Of a stretch of DNA of 64,000 bases, positions 47,453 to 54,613 are shown one piece after another. A program made the translations under genes and the position numbers. Within the stretch, counting starts at the first letter, position 1. The number at the start of each line of letters is the position of its first letter. The notes beneath the pieces were generated by a model, which was given only the letters and a program-made list of their open reading frames with translations, was not told where the DNA came from and searched no databases. The DNA comes from Herbaspirillum frisingense GSF30 (lineage in GTDB: Bacteria; Pseudomonadota; Gammaproteobacteria; Burkholderiales; Burkholderiaceae_D): NCBI RefSeq assembly GCF_000300975.2, contig NZ_AEEC02000002.1:124001-188000 (forward strand). Direction: 5' to 3'.

Positions 47453-47486
47453 TTTTGCTCCGCAATTCCGGTTTTGCTCCGCAATT
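47453..47486. repeat. 15-bp direct repeat beside the tRNA (possible integrase arm sites)
   Basis: TTTTGCTCCGCAATT occurs twice with a period of 19 bp, immediately downstream of the tRNA terminator and on the integrase side of the junction. Such short repeats near attL are typical of arm-type binding sites for tyrosine integrases, but this is inferred from position alone. Confidence 0.4.
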
Positions 47487-47599
47487 TTTTCACTTAAGCG
47501 ATATTGCCAAAAAATACTCGCATTATACTGAGCGAAAATATAGTGAACTGCGGGGCTGAGCCGCTCTGCATTTCGCCCACTCAACATCGAGGTGCAGAC

Positions 47600-47839
47600 G
47601 TGCCGATCTATGAATATGAGTCCCCAGCGCGTGAGTTTCGATATAGGGTCTGGTATTCACAACACACAGAGGGATGGAAGGTGGATGCCGCCCAGGTTTT
47701 ACGTTTCAACAATCCGTTGACGCCACGGCAACCTCTGCGCGGCGCCTATGCCGAATCCTCAGAAGCAATAGCGAAAGGCGTTCAGTGGTGCGAAGAAATC
47801 GTCACGCAGCTGAAACCGATTGATCGCAATAAGATGTGA
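47600..47839 (+). CDS. Small uncharacterised protein, paralogue of the 79-aa protein at 61.0 kb
   Basis: 79 aa from the GTG used here, with CGAGGTG upstream; a longer in-frame reading adds 32 residues without a clear ribosome site. The sequence has F-x-Y-x3-Y-S-x-H-x2-G-W in the first third, L-x-G-x-Y in the middle and G-V-x2-C-E-x3-T near the end. It aligns without gaps to the protein at 61036-61275 (18 of 79 identical, same length). I do not recognise the family. It lies between tRNA-Thr and the integrase gene, so it may be part of the inserted element or a chromosomal flank gene. Confidence 0.65.
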   Translation: MPIYEYESPAREFRYRVWYSQHTEGWKVDAAQVLRFNNPLTPRQPLRGAYAESSEAIAKGVQWCEEIVTQLKPIDRNKM

Positions 47840-47863
47840 AAAGCCGCCTGATGGCGGCTTTTC
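47838..47863. terminator. Bidirectional terminator between the small gene and the integrase
   Basis: The 11-bp stem GAAAAGCCGCC / GGCGGCTTTTC with loop TGAT overlaps the stop codons of the two converging genes. T-runs flank it on both strands. Confidence 0.82.
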
Positions 47864-48948
47864 TATTCGGTCGGCATGACCTTCCGTCCGCGGCGCTTTC
47901 GGACGTAGTTCTCCGTCATTACTACACTAGCGTGGCCGAGCTGCTGCTGGGCCTCACGGATATCCTTGGTTTTGTCCGTCTTGTCAGTGGCCGCCTTTGC
48001 GCGCAGGTCGCGGAATTGGAAGTCGTCACCCTCAATGCCGGCGGCAGCTCGGGCGGCCTCGAATCGGAATCGCAGCGCAGCTCTGCCCAGCGGCTGGCCC
48101 TCTTCATTGACTATTAGTCTTGTCGAAACCACGACGCCAGAGATGCCGCGTTTTCTTGCCTTGATGCGCTCGATCAGCTCCGCGAGCTTTCCTTCGATGG
48201 CGATGCGCAGCTTATGCCCAGTCTTATTCTGCCGCACCTCGATACTGCCATCACGGAGGTGCATTTCATCGATCTTCAGTAGGTCCGCCGGGCGGCCGCC
48301 GGTGAGGTATGCTAGGTCCATTGCCTCGCGAGTTGGTACGTCGGCTTTGCTCCACACTGCCTGGAAGGCGTCGTCATAGACATAGGTTTCACGGCCATAC
48401 TCGCGGAACGATTTGATGCCGGCGCATGGATTCGGAAGGTCGGTCAGCCCCTCTGCCCGCGCCGCATTCCAGATGTGCGAAATGAGCGACTTCTCACGAT
48501 TGGCCGCTACTCGGCCTTCGTTGCCTTCCACCGGTTCCCCCTTCTTGCGTAATGCATCTTGGGTTCGCTGGACGCGCCACGACAGGAACTGCTTGATGTG
48601 GATAGGCTTGATTTCCTCCAGGGGCGCCGGCGGATTGTCGAAAAACTCAAGCAGCGTTTCTATCTGCCTCAATTTTTCTTCCCGCGTCTTTGGCGCGTTC
48701 TCGATCAGATACTTTTTTTGATAGACCTCACAGGCGTAGCGGAACGTCACCACCTTGGAGACGGCGGCCTGCGGGAGCACCTCCAGCTCGGCCCATTTGC
48801 GCACGGCCTCGACGTAGTTCGAGCCGAGTGGAATCTCACGGCGTGGCGTACCGCCGGCGTCATAGTAGTAATAAATCATCCCACTGCGTTGCTTGCGCGC
48901 ACGCACGCCGCGTGGAAGATTCGAATTTTTCGATGGCCTGCGCCCCAT
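47863..48948 (-). CDS. Tyrosine-recombinase integrase of the tRNA-Thr element
   Basis: 361 aa. An Arm/core-binding N-terminal region is followed by the catalytic domain: AYLTGGRPADLLKI with the first Arg, the beta-hairpin KTGHKLRI with Lys, FRDLRAKAATDKT (box II, where the usual HxxR reads RDLR), LGHASVVMTENY with His and the nucleophile Tyr348. It points toward tRNA-Thr, the usual orientation for tRNA-targeting integrases. The ATG reading MGRRPSKN is used; it overlaps the upstream DUF4224 gene's end closely. Confidence 0.93.
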   Translation of the reverse strand: MGRRPSKNSNLPRGVRARKQRSGMIYYYYDAGGTPRREIPLGSNYVEAVRKWAELEVLPQAAVSKVVTFRYACEVYQKKYLIENAPKTREEKLRQIETLLEFFDNPPAPLEEIKPIHIKQFLSWRVQRTQDALRKKGEPVEGNEGRVAANREKSLISHIWNAARAEGLTDLPNPCAGIKSFREYGRETYVYDDAFQAVWSKADVPTREAMDLAYLTGGRPADLLKIDEMHLRDGSIEVRQNKTGHKLRIAIEGKLAELIERIKARKRGISGVVVSTRLIVNEEGQPLGRAALRFRFEAARAAAGIEGDDFQFRDLRAKAATDKTDKTKDIREAQQQLGHASVVMTENYVRKRRGRKVMPTE

Positions 48949-48949
48949 G

Positions 48950-49192
48950 TCATGCCCCAATCACTGCTGGTTTCCATCCCTTTTTCGGGGCCTCTGCCGT
49001 GCGGCGCGATTCTACCGCCGACAGCAGGACCACCGGACGGCCGCGCGCATTTGAGATAAAGGGAATCCCGATTTCGCGCAGGAATGCCGCCTGCATCTCA
49101 TACTTGGTCTGCTTGACGCCGGCGCGGGTAGAACCGCGCCGAATGCCTGTGAGACGATCCAAGCTCTCGTCATCAAGAAACAAATCACTCAT
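48950..49192 (-). CDS. DUF4224-family phage protein
   Basis: 80 aa. Matches the pattern of DUF4224: FLDDESLDRLTGIRRGSTRAG near the N-terminus and FLREIGIPFISNARGRPVVL in the middle. Such proteins precede integrases in many prophages and may be excisionase-like DNA-binding factors; that role is inference. Overlaps the gene upstream by 4 nt (ATGA) and abuts the integrase start. Confidence 0.82.
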   Translation of the reverse strand: MSDLFLDDESLDRLTGIRRGSTRAGVKQTKYEMQAAFLREIGIPFISNARGRPVVLLSAVESRRTAEAPKKGWKPAVIGA

Positions 49193-49587
49193 GACCGTGG
49201 TTCCCTCTTCCCCATTTCAACACTCAGATTGCCGCTGTAGTCGCCCAAGCAAAGACGCCTGGCTTTACGATTCGCGGTATTGCGGCGTAAATCTCCCGCA
49301 TCATCGCAAGTGAGGATGTCCGCCAGCGGCACACCCCGGAATTGCCCCGCCAGCTCGTTGTCCAGCTCCACCCATGCGAATTTCTGGCCGTTGCCCAGGT
49401 GCTGACGGATGACCGACACATAGCCCGCCAGCACGCCGTCATCGGGTGTATTGAACGTAATGCGGTCCAGGGCCTGCGGTGGCAACATGACGAAATCACG
49501 CTGTTTCGGCTGCTTGGCGAAATACTTGGCAGCGTAGCCTTCGGCGCGGTAAGACAGAGCGGGATTGGTGGTTGTGGTTGCGTTCAC
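49189..49587 (-). CDS. Uncharacterised phage protein (132 aa)
   Basis: No family recognised. The start is GTG with AGGAG 8 nt upstream (reading VNATTTTNPALSYRAEG). Visible features: a FVMLPPQALDRITFNTPDDG stretch, then VSVIRQHLGNGQKFAWVELDN; it looks like a small globular protein with mixed alpha/beta. It lies in a chain of overlapping genes between the replication initiator and the integrase. Confidence 0.75.
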   Translation of the reverse strand: MNATTTTNPALSYRAEGYAAKYFAKQPKQRDFVMLPPQALDRITFNTPDDGVLAGYVSVIRQHLGNGQKFAWVELDNELAGQFRGVPLADILTCDDAGDLRRNTANRKARRLCLGDYSGNLSVEMGKREPRS

Positions 49588-49730
49588 TTCTGGTTCTCCT
49601 GAATGGCCGTAACAGAACACACGCCAAAGCGATCGACGGCGGCGGCGATCACGTCGCAGCTATGGGCTGCGATGGCGGTGTATGAATGGCGTGCGCTGGC
49701 GGTGCGCACGACGACACGAAACGCTGTCAT
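49584..49730 (-). CDS. Small phage protein (48 aa)
   Basis: 48 aa beginning MTAFRVVVRTASARHSYTAI and ending VCSVTAIQENQK. It overlaps the replication initiator stop by 4 nt (ATGA) and the next GTG start by 4 nt (GTGA); this double coupling is the main support. It resembles short proteins downstream of gpA in P2-like elements, but I cannot name a family. Confidence 0.6.
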   Translation of the reverse strand: MTAFRVVVRTASARHSYTAIAAHSCDVIAAAVDRFGVCSVTAIQENQK

Positions 49731-51778
49731 AGGGCGTTCCCTTTCGTTGGGTTGGTATCAATCGGAAGTTCGGTCACATCGAGCCGGCCAGCGCGCCAGT
49801 CGGCCACCTGGCGCGGCGTGCCGAGGCGCGGGGACTTGTCCGGCACAGGCACCACGCGCGGCCAGGGGCACGCCTTGATGGCATCCCAGGCGGCCAGGGC
49901 CCGGCGCTGTTCGTCGGCCGTCATAGCCGGTGCTGGCCATGTCTGCATGTCGTCCACCATCGGTCGAGGCCAGGGACATGCGCCCAGGACGAGCCATGCA
50001 TGCTCGATTTGGGCAGCCTGGTCCGGCTTGAACATGACCGGTGCGGGTGCTGTCTTCTGTTCGAAGGACGCATTGGCCGAAGATCCAGTCCCGGCGGGGG
50101 CCGTACAGTTATTTACACGAGTCCAAGGGAACCGCGAACCCGCCGTAGTGCGGGCGTCGTGCCCTTGAACTGGCGTCCATGTGTGACGAACGGATTTAAA
50201 GACCACTCCGACCATCTGACGGCATTGCACGCCATAGGGCATGACACGCTCGCACTCTTCATAGCGGCCGGTGACAGTCTTGGTTTCTTTGGCCAGTGTG
50301 ACCATCAGATCGTCGCGCTTCACCAGGGCGCCACCTTGGGCACGCAGGTAACTGGCCCAGCAGGCACGCTTCTCGCCCTCGATCTTTTGCACCGCACCCC
50401 ATGCAGCGGCCATGGCAGGCGGGGCCTCTTTGACCATGTCTGCCGGAACGCGCCGCAGCTCGCGCCAGACGCTGACTGGTGCGCCACCCCATTGCTGGAA
50501 CTGACGAATCCCCCAGCGGGCCGCCCAGGCTTCCACGCGGGCAGAGGGTGTTAGCTCCCGATCTCCCGCCATATCGGTAGTGATGAGGTAGCCTTCTTTG
50601 GTCTTGTGGTCGGCCACGCCATCAATGTTCTTGGCCACGTACTTGGCGATGTAGCCTGCAGCACTGCCTTTTGCCCAATCAATGCGTTTCACATCCAGGC
50701 GACGCTTGAATGCGCCTGGTTCGCCGCGATCCACGCGCCAGGCGTATCGCTTCATCACGCGGATAGCGCGGCTGGCCACGTCCTTGACGTGCGGCGTGGT
50801 GTAGTCCGGCAGAGCCCGCACGAATACCAGCATGTGCCAATGCGGGCAGCCATCGTGATGCGGTTCAGCAATCCGAAAACCGTACAGACCGATCCCGCGA
50901 CGGGCCAACGCCGAGCGAGCCAACGCAGTCATCTTGCCTAGGTATCGATTGGCTGTGCGCGGGTCCGAACCGTCATACTTCGGATTCGGCTTGCCCGTAT
51001 GCAGCGTCGCATGGAAGCGCGATGGGCATGACCATGTGAGGAACAGACCCTGATCGTTGCACTCCTTCGCGATGACCTCGAAACCGTTGATGCGCAGCAT
51101 GAGCTCACCGCGACGAAGAGTCTTGTTCGCGGTCGTCTTCTCCGCCAGTTCTGCAATGCTGAATTCCTGGCCAGCCTCATTGCGCACAATGGTTGCTTCC
51201 AGAGCGGCGGCATTTCTCCGGTTCTGTGCGAGGCGAGAGAGTACGGCGTCATTACTGGCATAGGGCTCGCCGTGGTAGTGGACATAGCCCAGGCGGATAT
51301 TCCCGCCCTCAAAGGCGCGGCCGACCACCTTGCGCAGCTGCCGACGCCACCAGCGCGGATCCACCACGCGGGCAATAATGGCGCGCAGGTCATCATCGTC
51401 GACTTCCGGCATATCAATGCCGTAGTCGCTGCACTCTTGTTCGATGAGGTCGCGTGCGTGGGTATCAGAAATCGCCCTCCACAAGAGCTTTTTGACGTTC
51501 TCGGCGGCTTTCTCGGCCGTGGCGCAGATATCGGCGTCATCCTGAGACAGATCCACCCCGGCCGGCACGTACTGCTCAGCGAACTCACGGACGAACTGAA
51601 CGGCGACCGGTTCAAAGATCTTGTTCCAGTGCCATACCGACATCAGTTCCAGGGCCTGGCTCACGACACGCCCGCGCCACTTCAGCGGAATACGTGCCAG
51701 TTCCCCGGAAAACTGGTGCGACTCGACGAAAGCCCGGTGCCGACGCCGTGTCTTCGCATCGACTTTTCTAGACTGCAT
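49727..51778 (-). CDS. Rolling-circle replication endonuclease, phage P2 gpA-like
   Basis: 683 aa, HUH endonuclease. The metal motif is PHWHMLVFV (His313, His315) and the active Tyr pair is in AGYIAKYVAK (Tyr376, Tyr380), the two-Tyr arrangement of P2 gpA. It nicks the element's origin and starts rolling-circle replication. The ATG used has AAGAG 7 nt upstream; an in-frame ATG 15 nt earlier exists, and further extension would overlap the upstream gene heavily. The C-terminal 150 residues are repetitive: two ACPWPR segments. The origin, usually inside the gene, was not found by eye. Confidence 0.9.
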   Translation of the reverse strand: MQSRKVDAKTRRRHRAFVESHQFSGELARIPLKWRGRVVSQALELMSVWHWNKIFEPVAVQFVREFAEQYVPAGVDLSQDDADICATAEKAAENVKKLLWRAISDTHARDLIEQECSDYGIDMPEVDDDDLRAIIARVVDPRWWRRQLRKVVGRAFEGGNIRLGYVHYHGEPYASNDAVLSRLAQNRRNAAALEATIVRNEAGQEFSIAELAEKTTANKTLRRGELMLRINGFEVIAKECNDQGLFLTWSCPSRFHATLHTGKPNPKYDGSDPRTANRYLGKMTALARSALARRGIGLYGFRIAEPHHDGCPHWHMLVFVRALPDYTTPHVKDVASRAIRVMKRYAWRVDRGEPGAFKRRLDVKRIDWAKGSAAGYIAKYVAKNIDGVADHKTKEGYLITTDMAGDRELTPSARVEAWAARWGIRQFQQWGGAPVSVWRELRRVPADMVKEAPPAMAAAWGAVQKIEGEKRACWASYLRAQGGALVKRDDLMVTLAKETKTVTGRYEECERVMPYGVQCRQMVGVVFKSVRHTWTPVQGHDARTTAGSRFPWTRVNNCTAPAGTGSSANASFEQKTAPAPVMFKPDQAAQIEHAWLVLGACPWPRPMVDDMQTWPAPAMTADEQRRALAAWDAIKACPWPRVVPVPDKSPRLGTPRQVADWRAGRLDVTELPIDTNPTKGNAL

Positions 51779-52121
51779 TGAGAGCTCTTTCATACGTCGT
51801 AATGGCACGCAGCACCGCATGGCGCATGGCCAGGCGTTCGGCTTCAGTGAAGGAGTGAATAGGACATTCCCAGCGATCCGCCGAGAGTCCTGCCAGGGCC
51901 AGAATGTGTCGACGCACTGGCCTAGCCATTGCCGCCCAGGAATAGGCAATGCCAGTTTGTAGGTTGGGCCGCCTGCGATTGCGCAGCAGTGAAATGGATT
52001 TACTTAGCTCAGCCTTGGCAGCTTCATTACCCGGAGGTGTGGGCACCCATGCCGCTCGCTCGCGCAGCAGGTCCGCTGCCGGACGGAATGACGCATGGTC
52101 CTTAATTCGTGCACCGCGCAT
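51768..52121 (-). CDS. Uncharacterised phage protein (117 aa)
   Basis: 117 aa, basic (RIKDHASFRPAADLLRERA; ISLLRNRRRPNLQTGIAYSW). No family recognised. AAGGG lies 5 nt before the ATG used. The stop overlaps the replication initiator start region by 11 nt. Probably an accessory early gene. Confidence 0.7.
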   Translation of the reverse strand: MRGARIKDHASFRPAADLLRERAAWVPTPPGNEAAKAELSKSISLLRNRRRPNLQTGIAYSWAAMARPVRRHILALAGLSADRWECPIHSFTEAERLAMRHAVLRAITTYERALNAV

Positions 52122-52123
52122 GA

Positions 52124-52210
52124 TCACCCTTTCACTAGCCCGAGTGCCGCCAGAAGAGCCGGTGCAAGCAGCAACAGAACAGCGATGCCATGAGCGATCA
52201 GAGTACGCAT
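52124..52210 (-). CDS. 28-aa single-span membrane peptide in the phage early operon
   Basis: Reads MRTLIAHGIAVLLLLAPALL followed by AALGLVKG: essentially one hydrophobic helix. Its ATG shares a base with the previous gene's stop (TAATG), GGGAG lies 7 nt upstream, and its stop is 2 bp from the next start. A tiny membrane gene locked into a coupled operon looks real; function unknown (superinfection exclusion or lysis-type peptides are possibilities only). Confidence 0.55.
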   Translation of the reverse strand: MRTLIAHGIAVLLLLAPALLAALGLVKG

Positions 52211-52431
52211 TACCATGCTCCCATCAGGCCACCGAGGCGCTGCAAGCGCTGGACAAGACGCGCCGCAATAGCGCTCTTACCTTCCCAGATCACATTCCAC
52301 TGCAGGTCATCCTGTAGCACTGCCTTGCGCAGCAACATCCGCTGCGCGCACTGAAATTCTCTGATGTCGTCGCCCAGGCGAAGCCGCAGCGAGGCGATGG
52401 CAAGGACGGCCGGTTGCTGATCGAGAGCCAT
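52210..52431 (-). CDS. Uncharacterised phage protein (73 aa)
   Basis: 73 aa (MALDQQPAVLAIASLRLRLG then DDIREFQCAQRMLLRKAVLQ). No family recognised; largely helical. It follows a 104-bp gap containing a GC-rich hairpin and is coupled to the 28-aa gene by TAATG. Confidence 0.6.
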   Translation of the reverse strand: MALDQQPAVLAIASLRLRLGDDIREFQCAQRMLLRKAVLQDDLQWNVIWEGKSAIAARLVQRLQRLGGLMGAW

Positions 52432-52462
52432 GGTGAGCTTTCTTTAGGGTGAGCGAATCCCG

Positions 52463-52482
52463 CGTGCGCCGAACGGCGCACG
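52463..52482. other. Perfect GC-rich hairpin in the phage early operon
   Basis: CGTGCGCC-GAAC-GGCGCACG: 8-bp perfect stem, tetraloop GAAC (read on the minus strand GTTC). It sits in the only sizeable gap of the operon and has no following T-run, so it may be an RNA stability/regulatory structure or replication site rather than a terminator. Confidence 0.5.
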
Positions 52483-52535
52483 ACAGGTCCTAGTTAAATT
52501 GGGATTCAGCGACCGGCTAAGCGGTCACCAGCAGG

Positions 52536-52781
52536 TCAGGCAGCGCCTGTTCCTTGGGGCGCGAGATAGGCACGTGGCGAGATGGGAAGGCTCACCTCGG
52601 GATTAGGCATCGCGGACATCGATACAGTACGGGAAATCTCCAGCGTGGCTACGAAGGTATGGCCGCAATCGACGTTCTGGCATCGATAGGTGATTTCCTT
52701 CATCAGCGTAGACATGGTCCGGCTTTTGGCTGCACGCACAGCGCTTTGGCAATGAGGGCACGGCAGGCTGATTACACGCAT
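52536..52781 (-). CDS. Ogr/Delta-like zinc-finger transcriptional activator
   Basis: 81 aa. The zinc-finger pattern CPHCQS ... YRCQNVDCGHTFVATLEISR is that of P2 Ogr / P4 Delta, which activate phage late promoters. Arg and Thr residues after the second Cys pair (HTFVA) match. Its presence without late genes is odd. It overlaps the upstream gene by 10 nt. Confidence 0.88.
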   Translation of the reverse strand: MRVISLPCPHCQSAVRAAKSRTMSTLMKEITYRCQNVDCGHTFVATLEISRTVSMSAMPNPEVSLPISPRAYLAPQGTGAA

Positions 52782-52972
52782 GTTGTTTTCTTTCCCTTGA
52801 TGGCATAGAGTGCACGCCCCTTGCCAGTAATACGTTTGATACCTTCTCGAACAGATTGCGCTAGAGCGAACTCAGCGGCCTGTTCAATCGTGTCAAAGCC
52901 TTCGCGGTTCATGATCACTTCCAGGGCTTCGACTAACGCAGGATGGGTGAACGGCAGTTCGATATCAGGCAT
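52772..52972 (-). CDS. Uncharacterised phage protein (66 aa)
   Basis: 66 aa, an acidic N-terminal half (MPDIELPFTHPALVEALEVI) and basic C-terminal end (GIKRITGKGRALYAIKGKKT). No family recognised. It overlaps its neighbours by 8 and 10 nt. Confidence 0.65.
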   Translation of the reverse strand: MPDIELPFTHPALVEALEVIMNREGFDTIEQAAEFALAQSVREGIKRITGKGRALYAIKGKKTTCV

Positions 52973-53207
52973 TGCGAGGCACTGAAAAGTGGCTCGTGAG
53001 CGCCTTGGCTTGCACGTTCTGCTCGGATAAGATCGGCATCGAATAGGATTGCGCCAGGGCGATGGCCTGATGCATCAGCAGATCATGGGCCAAGGTGGCC
53101 AGGTTCTCACCCTGGTATTGGGCCAGGGCCTTCATGATGTCGTAGTTGTCGTCGTTGACGCGCACAACGATGCGGCGATGACGGATTTTGCGGGGGTCGT
53201 CGTACAT
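52965..53207 (-). CDS. Uncharacterised phage protein (80 aa), possible ribbon-helix-helix
   Basis: 80 aa. The segment HRRIVVRVNDDNYDIMKALAQY followed by a helix resembles MetJ/Arc ribbon-helix-helix DNA-binding proteins. The ATG with GGAGG 5 nt upstream is chosen; a TTG overlapping the previous stop (TTGAG) is an alternative. Confidence 0.65.
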   Translation of the reverse strand: MYDDPRKIRHRRIVVRVNDDNYDIMKALAQYQGENLATLAHDLLMHQAIALAQSYSMPILSEQNVQAKALTSHFSVPRNA

Positions 53208-53221
53208 AGCAGCCTCCGTGC

Positions 53222-53422
53222 TCAAGCCCGTTCGGCTTTAACGTCGTTGTCGTAGGCGGCCATGCCGCGCAATATCAGCAGGCGCACAAAGGACGAGCGC
53301 GTGCGCAGATCCTGGCGGGCCAGCTCAGCCAGTCGTTCTTCTTCATCAGCTTCAAGGCGGAAGGTAACGGCCACCGAGGTATCGGTGTGGGGGCGGCATA
53401 CGGGCTTGGAGAGAGTGGGCAT
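53222..53422 (-). CDS. Probable ribbon-helix-helix regulator (66 aa), first gene of the phage early operon
   Basis: 66 aa. TSVAVTFRLEADEEERLAEL then RTRSSFVRLLILRGMAAY is a good Arc/CopG-type beta-strand plus two-helix pattern. It is the first minus-strand gene facing the repressor; its ATG lacks a clear Shine-Dalgarno and may be nearly leaderless. It may act as a Cox/Apl-like control protein; inferred from position. Confidence 0.7.
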   Translation of the reverse strand: MPTLSKPVCRPHTDTSVAVTFRLEADEEERLAELARQDLRTRSSFVRLLILRGMAAYDNDVKAERA

Positions 53423-53439
53423 ATGGGATAATGGTTGTA

Positions 53440-53507
53440 CACGTCACTTAGCAATGACGTGAATATAGCGGTCGTATGACCGCAAGTCAAACAATATATT
53501 GCGGTCA
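53440..53507. promoter_or_regulatory. Phage early control region with two types of inverted repeat
   Basis: CACGTCA-8 bp-TGACGTG (53440-53461) lies between candidate early-promoter boxes (minus-strand TTCACG-18-TACAAC). GCGGTC-GTAT-GACCGC (53468-53483) is a perfect palindrome, and an additional half site GCGGTCA occurs at 53501-53507 just before the repressor start. These are the expected operators for the repressor and possibly an anti-repressor. Confidence 0.6.
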
Positions 53508-53511
53508 AATG

Positions 53512-53949
53512 ATGGAATTTAACGAGCGTCTAAAGTTGGAGCGTAAGCGGTTAGGTCTGAGCCAAGAGAAGTTTGCTGCCTTGGGTGGCGTTACGCGTGA
53601 TACGCAAATGAACTATGAGAACGGATCGCGAAAGCCCGACTCGGCTTATCTCACTGCTATGGCAGTGGCGGGAATTGATGTGTTATTTCTCTTAACGGGA
53701 GAGTCGAGCAATGCTCCGCTAACCAAAGATGAAAGCGATTTACTTGAAGGATTTCGCAGCCTGGATATTCGAGGCAAAGCTGGCGTGCTTGGAATGATTT
53801 TTGGATTGACCTCCGGCTCTGAGTCGTCGCCGGGAGCGCGGACGCCAGCCATGAACATTAAAGGTAACGTTGGTCACCAAATTCACGGAGATGTATTTGG
53901 CACCATTAAAGGCGTCGTCATGGGGAACAAGATCGTCAAAAAGAAATAG
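53512..53949 (+). CDS. Cro/C1-type phage repressor
   Basis: 145 aa. The N-terminal Xre helix-turn-helix is ERLKLERKRLGLSQEKFAAL followed by GVTRDTQMNYENGSRKPDS; the middle AMAVAGIDVLFLLTGE is typical of CI-like repressors of this class. The C-terminal half is Gly/Val rich, not LexA-like, so no autocleavage serine is evident. Divergent from the early operon; probably keeps the element quiescent. Confidence 0.85.
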   Translation: MEFNERLKLERKRLGLSQEKFAALGGVTRDTQMNYENGSRKPDSAYLTAMAVAGIDVLFLLTGESSNAPLTKDESDLLEGFRSLDIRGKAGVLGMIFGLTSGSESSPGARTPAMNIKGNVGHQIHGDVFGTIKGVVMGNKIVKKK

Positions 53950-54019
53950 GAGAGCCAGCCGTCTTGTATTGATCGTTTCAAAGACGCTGTATATGGAGCC
54001 AGGAGGCTTTTGAGAGTAC

Positions 54020-54200
54020 GGATGCCGCGAGTCCTGCAACGGGAAATTCCGCGACGCACTAGTCAACAGAGAAATCTTCTATACCCGCCGAGAAGCTCTG
54101 GTCGTCATCGAGCGATGGTGTCGCCAGTACGATACCGATGGGCCGTACAGCGTAATGAGATACCGCCTGCCGACATCGCAGGCAACAATGCCGGTAATGG
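54020..54200 (+). pseudogene. Degraded IS3-family transposase fragment
   Basis: One frame reads CRESCNGKFRDALVNREIFY, then RREALVVIERWCRQYD and GPYSVMRYRLP. This corresponds to the C-terminal end of IS3-family OrfB transposases (typical: ESFNGKFRDELLN, FYTLxEAxxVIExWRxxYN, RPHSSLGYRPP) with mutated key residues. Only about 60 codons remain, no start or terminal repeats are visible. It marks an old insertion or rearrangement at the right edge of the phage module. Confidence 0.65.
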
Positions 54201-54250
54201 GAACGGTCACAGCCGTCCAGAATCTACGCAGAGCGGCTTGTCGCGTACCT

Positions 54251-54499
54251 TTAAGCACTCCCTTTACAACCGCCTTGCTTGAACACTCGCTCAGTCGTTG
54301 CTGGACTATTCACGAGCTTTTCCACGGGCCTTCGAGGACGTGCGACCAGTTCGCCGCCGCAATTAGGGCAACTGCCTTTCAATATGTCGATAGTGCAATC
54401 AGTACAGAAGGTGCACTCGAAGGAACAAATCCTTGCCTCAGTCGATTCTGGCGGGAGGTCTTTATCGCAGCATTCACAGCTGGGTCGTAATTCAAGCAT
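54251..54499 (-). CDS. DUF1272-family cysteine-rich small protein
   Basis: 82 aa. It matches DUF1272: MLELRPSCECCDKDLPPEST, ICSFECTFCTDCTIDILKG and CPNCGGELVARPRRP. Eight Cys suggest two zinc sites. The ATG has GGAGA 5 nt upstream. Function unknown; it is complete although flanked by fragments. Confidence 0.87.
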   Translation of the reverse strand: MLELRPSCECCDKDLPPESTEARICSFECTFCTDCTIDILKGSCPNCGGELVARPRRPVEKLVNSPATTERVFKQGGCKGSA

Positions 54500-54613
54500 T
54501 TTTTCTCCGTTGCGGAACAACTTTTTTTGGCCGAATGGAATATCTCAAGAGCGTAGACGAAGATCTGCTGGGGACTCGATCATAGTTATCACAGACCCGA
54601 TGATAAATCAGAT

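Noticed and set aside
48690-49313. Plus-strand 207-codon frame opposite the integrase start and DUF4224 gene
   Set aside because: Ser/Arg-rich shadow with no pattern; the minus strand has coupled genes with recognisable families.
52511-52525. GACCG-x-CGGTC palindrome as an additional repressor operator
   Set aside because: Half sites are in the opposite orientation to the GCGGTC-GTAT-GACCGC operator, so it is probably unrelated.
54010-54282. Arg-rich 90-codon plus-strand frame
   Set aside because: The meaningful reading is the neighbouring frame, which matches an IS3 transposase C-terminus; this frame has no protein-like pattern.
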